In this document: piece after piece, positions 61,301 to 64,000 of the stretch | Numbering within the stretch: position 1 is the first letter of the stretch | How the letters are laid out: each line of letters starts with the position of its first letter | NCBI GenBank assembly: GCA_023653785.1 | Contig: JAMKCH010012654.1 | Location: 1 to 64,000, forward strand | DNA: 64,000 nt | DNA from: Ophioderma brevispina | Taxonomy: Eukaryota > Echinodermata > Ophiuroidea > Amphilepidida > Ophiodermatidae | Direction of reading: 5' to 3' | Position numbers and translations under genes: made by a program | The notes under the pieces: model-generated | What the model was told of the DNA's origin: nothing | Databases searched by the model: none | The model's input: the letters and a program-made list of their open reading frames with translations, nothing else

Positions 61301-61439
61301 TTGGTATCTGGCGGAAAGGTGACAATTGAACCATGTCTTGTGATTTTCTGAGGTGATGTGAAAAATAATGCATGTAAACAAAATCTGGTGTGCATTGTAG
61401 TATCTCTAGCGATACGTGGCAGCTTGTGGTTTCTCAGCC

Positions 61440-61625
61440 ACCAACTTACCCCACGTTGCAGATTAGGTTCTGGGCTCTCGGTCGCTTCTGGGAAAAATTG
61501 TGCGCGCATGCGCGTTCTCTCTTTTCAGCAAGGCCATCCCCCGCGACACACGCTCGTATTTCCGTTGTCGTATTGTAGCCGGACTGTGGTCCTGCCGGAC
61601 CATATTCCTTCACACCGACACAAGA
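61440..61625. promoter_or_regulatory. Candidate CpG-rich promoter patch with NRF1-like site
   Basis: An AT-rich neighbourhood is broken by about 180 bases with many CpGs. GCGCATGCGC at 61504-61513 is the consensus core of the NRF1 site. It is followed at once by a polypyrimidine stretch, TTCTCTCTTTTC (61515-61526), of the TCT-initiator/TOP type found at metazoan translation-factor and ribosomal-protein genes. No matching first exon could be identified downstream, so this is a promoter-like observation only. Confidence 0.35.
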
Positions 61626-62155
61626 TACTATATAGTATAGTCGCCAAAGCTAGTAATTGCAAATCGATGTGAAATTGATGAGCGCGGGTAAATTGCCTCA
61701 AATTCCATGTACAAATACCACTTAGTTTGAGAAAACATCCAGTCTACCATGTCAATCAGAATCATCACTTTCTTAATATAAATTACAGTCTGATCTAATT
61801 TGTTGGAGAATCGAACACACGCGAGCGTGGATTGCGTGAACCAGGATGAACATCGCACCTCGTTTCGTGAAGCGTAATTGGTCGAAGAAGTGCCGAACCT
61901 CCGCGGAGTTTGTTGCGCTTACACGGGGTTGCGGTAATCTCCGGCGAACGTAATTATTAATACCACGTTATGCATTCAGCATTAAAGCCTCTTTCCAGAT
62001 GCCTATGCAACGAAAGTGTCCACCCATAGATTTTTGATCCTACGACCGCCAGGTTAGTCTCAATACATTTGTATAGGGGTCAAAAAATAAAAGTTAGTAA
62101 ATTCGTTTTTGTCGTTGCCGAGCAAGCTCGTGCGGCCGGCGGCACATCTCTCTTT
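61626..62155. other. Unassigned DNA, partly CpG-containing
   Basis: CpG-containing patches lie at about 61865-61950 and 62110-62140. No gene was recognised. Confidence 0.4.
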
Positions 62156-62159
62156 CCTT

Positions 62160-62400
62160 AGCGTTTGGGCCAGACTCCTCCGATTATTTTTGCTCGGGGG
62201 GGGGTCGCACCCTCCGCACAGCGAGTCTGTTACTTTCCCGCATTAAATGCCGGTACCCATTTATACACCGGGTGGAGAGGAGTAATTGAGGTAAAGCGCC
62301 GTACTCAAGGGAAGACACGTGGCCGCAATGGGACTCGAACCCACAAGACCTTTGAGTGCGGGGCGACATGCTCAATCCACTGGACAAACGTTAATCAAGT
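62160..62400 (-). mobile_element. tRNA-derived SINE, probably Deu-domain type
   Basis: On the minus strand a tRNA-like head (about 62400-62318) shows an A-box-like 'CCAGTGGATTGAGCATG', an anticodon-arm region and the B box GGGTTCGAGTCCC. Downstream come 'CCTTGAGTACGGCGCTTTAC', 'CTCAATTACTCCTC' and 'GTGTATAAATGGGTACC'. A tRNA head followed by a 'CTT(A/G)AC..AATTGCTCC..TGTATAAATGGGTA' centre is the pattern I know from Deu-domain/V-SINE families of vertebrates, amphioxus and sea urchins. It is not a working tRNA gene, because the body after the B box continues into SINE sequence. Open frames over it on both strands (62184-62387 -, 62165-62410 +) are shadows. Confidence 0.68.
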
Positions 62401-62589
62401 TATATTTTAAATACTTCAAATTATTTTCTGGGGTAAGAGGACTCCCAAAAACGAACGTTTTGATATGTTCAATGTTTATTATGAGGAAAAGGGCAAAGAA
62501 GTCAAAGCCAATTGGATATGTTGCCCTATGACATACTTGGTTCGCCATAGCATGATCTATACATGCGATTTAAGCAGCTGAAAGCTTCT

Positions 62590-62830
62590 TCATTTTTTTT
62601 ACCAAAAATTGGAGCAAAACTTTCTGATGGAACCCCTGTAAATTAGAATTTAGGAACTTATTACCATTTTAACCATTTTGCCCTATAAATCCCGAACAAT
62701 GGTCATAGATGGTCAAACTATGAATATTGGCATCCTATTCAACTTAATTGGAGCATTAAAAAATGACCCTTGTGTAACCTATTAAATTGGTAAAGTTTTG
62801 ATTTGGTCACCTGTAGGGCTGACAGTAATC
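62590..62830 (-). repeat. Dispersed repeat, inverted relative at 62.6-62.8 kb
   Basis: The reverse strand reads 'ACCAATTTAATAGGTTACAC', 'AAGGGTCATTTTTTAATGCTC' (with an interruption) and 'CTATGACCATTG'. These are the elements of the repeat at 41.3 and 57.7 kb, more diverged. Confidence 0.55.
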
Positions 62831-63408
62831 GTACAATCTTTCATATACTTAACACTTCAAAATATAGCAATGAAAATACCGCCCACTATTCTAATCAGGT
62901 GTTCGTTTTAACTCATATATATTATTGTATAGGAACTCTTCTCCATTGCAGTTGGAATAATCATATTTGAATTAACCTAAACGTACCAGGAAAAAGGGTT
63001 TTTATACATATGAAGGATTTTCATCGGTTTGCAAAGGTGCAATCGCATTGTACCGAAAGCTCAAAATAGTCTAATTATTAGTTCTTAGTCTGCATGTAAG
63101 GATCCTAGTAACCTAATAAAGCTTTGCATATGTCTTGATCATAATTGATGACAGAAGTTTCACCTATAATACTGTGAATTTAAAAAGCGAACGCCTGCGT
63201 GATTATAAATTCTGCCCTTGCGAAATATTAGGGTAACTTTTACAAAGTGACGCTAGCAGAGTGTTGTTGAAAAAGAAAAAATGCACCAGTTTTTTCTTAT
63301 GTCGATTTTTTTATGCTTGGAAACGACACATAGGAATTACTATAGGAATTACAACACATAGGGAATTACATAGGAACTACTGGTGGTAGCAGCAGTAGTA
63401 GTAGGTTT
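62831..63408. other. Unassigned DNA; short TAGGAATTAC repeats
   Basis: TAGGAATTAC-type decamers repeat three to four times at about 63330-63378, followed by a (CAG/TAG)n-like stretch to 63402. Nothing else was found. Confidence 0.5.
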
Positions 63409-63756
63409 ATGTATGTGTGTACGGATCATAGAGCTAGACTTAGAGCTAGAATAGAAACCAAGAGGGATCGCGTGTATTATGGAATCGCCAAGCCCGTAAC
63501 CGATTTCTCTCACACACGGCGCGCCGTGGTAAGCACTCGCGTGTCGTCACTGTTGAGGCTCGAGGGCAACTGCGCATATAAAAATCTGTGCGTCAAGCGT
63601 TTATATTATCAGTGTTGCATTCCCCAGTGTTCCCATTTGTCTGATCGGCCGATTTTCTGCAATAAGAGCGAAAAACAATCGATTGAAGAAACCATGCCTA
63701 CTAAAAAGAGTCCTGCATCCCTAATGCACAAAAAGTTCCGAATGACCCATGTTTAA
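63409..63756 (+). CDS. Hypothetical 115-aa open frame with internal TATA box
   Basis: The frame is open for 348 bases, is less AT-rich than its surroundings and encodes a basic protein with a Cys cluster ('YQCCIPQCSHLSDR') and a Lys-rich end ('PTKKSPASLMHKKF'). A TATAAAAA box at 63577-63584 and a TCAGT initiator-like word (A at 63611) lie inside it. A shorter product starting at the ATG of 'MPTKK' (about 63693) is an alternative. I do not recognise the family. The frame could be part of a transposon or LTR. Confidence 0.25.
   Translation: MYVCTDHRARLRARIETKRDRVYYGIAKPVTDFSHTRRAVVSTRVSSLLRLEGNCAYKNLCVKRLYYQCCIPQCSHLSDRPIFCNKSEKQSIEETMPTKKSPASLMHKKFRMTHV
63577..63613 (+). promoter_or_regulatory. 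Candidate TATA box with TCAGT initiator
   Basis: TATAAAAA at 63577 is followed 34 bases later by the A of TCAGT, slightly more than the usual 30-31 spacing (one or two indels would explain it). The surroundings are CpG-containing (63515-63575). It could be a host promoter or the promoter of an LTR. Confidence 0.35.
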
Positions 63757-63833
63757 TTGTGCTAGGAAAAGAGAATATTTGAGTCAGAGTGAAAGCATGT
63801 GGCATCAGTTGTTGTTGTTTGTTTTCAACACTA

Positions 63834-63853
63834 AGTGTTACGAACGTAACACT
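63834..63853. repeat. Hairpin AGTGTTACG-AA-CGTAACACT
   Basis: Nine-base perfect arms are separated by AA. TGTTACG...CGTAACA is also what two LTR ends (TG...CA) would look like if joined, but no second LTR is visible before the window ends. Confidence 0.6.
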
Positions 63854-64000
63854 CGCGTGTTCATAAAATATGCATAGGGGGGAATTTCCACAAATACGAC
63901 GATACGTAAAAAAATATGGTGGTGCCCAAAACTTGATAATAAAGTGTCGACGTTGCTCATTATAACTTTTGGGCCACCTAAAATTGGTACGCCGTTTCGG

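Noticed and set aside
62318..62400. Functional tRNA gene
   Set aside because: The acceptor stem does not pair cleanly, and the sequence continues into SINE body right after the B box.
63409..63756. THAP-type zinc finger from the 'CCIPQC' residues
   Set aside because: The spacing of the later Cys/His residues and the conserved Trp and Pro of the THAP domain are not present.

Overview
This window is a stretch of an AT-rich eukaryotic (animal) genome. It has no operons, ribosome-binding sites or dense coding, but many transposon remnants, foldback repeats and satellites. A leucine-rich-repeat 7TM receptor of the relaxin-receptor/LGR type and a tRNA-derived SINE that looks like the Deu-domain group point to a deuterostome invertebrate. 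A marine one, perhaps an echinoderm or hemichordate, is my guess. Every coding remnant I recognise is broken by scattered one- and two-base insertions or deletions, and two tandem copies of a 3 kb unit differ mainly by indels. This fits unpolished long-read assembly as well as real decay, so 'pseudogene' below means 'not readable in one frame here'.

Layout. 1-7 kb: TTAAGG-like low-complexity sequence, a foldback repeat (1.1-2.25 kb), a TTAA-flanked MITE (3.7-4.2 kb), and TA/TG/GA microsatellites around a short inverted-ended insert (5.3-6.1 kb). 9.3-11.9 kb (+): an intronless-looking LRR-GPCR with about ten head-to-tail 72-bp LRR units followed by a recognisable 7TM domain. A LINE reverse-transcriptase 3' end lies directly behind it (12.0-12.95 kb). 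15.3-22.4 kb: a candidate 7 kb transposon with long, colinear inverted arms built of ~340-bp subrepeats. Its interior carries a broken minus-strand protein that resembles an expanded, unnamed invertebrate protein family.

23-27 kb: a near-perfect 144-bp hairpin, homopolymers, a CAGTGGCGTACC-ended MITE and a recurrent GGTCACGTGTGTGAC motif. 27.3-33.4 kb: a direct tandem duplication of ~3.05 kb, each copy holding a minus-strand LINE RT tail. 35-40.9 kb: a TA-flanked mariner-like nonautonomous element, two copies of one MITE family, a LINE 3' end, a 33-bp minisatellite, and two inverted blocks of one GTAATAAAATTGACGCG satellite. 41.2-43.25 kb: a nested inverted-repeat element containing the longest unbroken ORF of the window (141 aa).

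44-54 kb: mostly unassignable AT-rich DNA with a 79-bp minisatellite, a dispersed 'GATACGACTTTGTTG' motif and a hAT MITE with a perfect 8-bp target duplication. 55-64 kb: a TA-flanked foldback MITE, a MITE with a perfect 8-bp target duplication, degenerate tandem repeats, a strongly G/T-skewed tract, a small CpG-rich promoter-like patch, the SINE, and a TATA-containing open stretch at the right end.

No tRNA gene other than the SINE head, no rRNA and no CRISPR array was seen. Apart from the LGR and the interior of the 7 kb element, I found no recognisable host gene.
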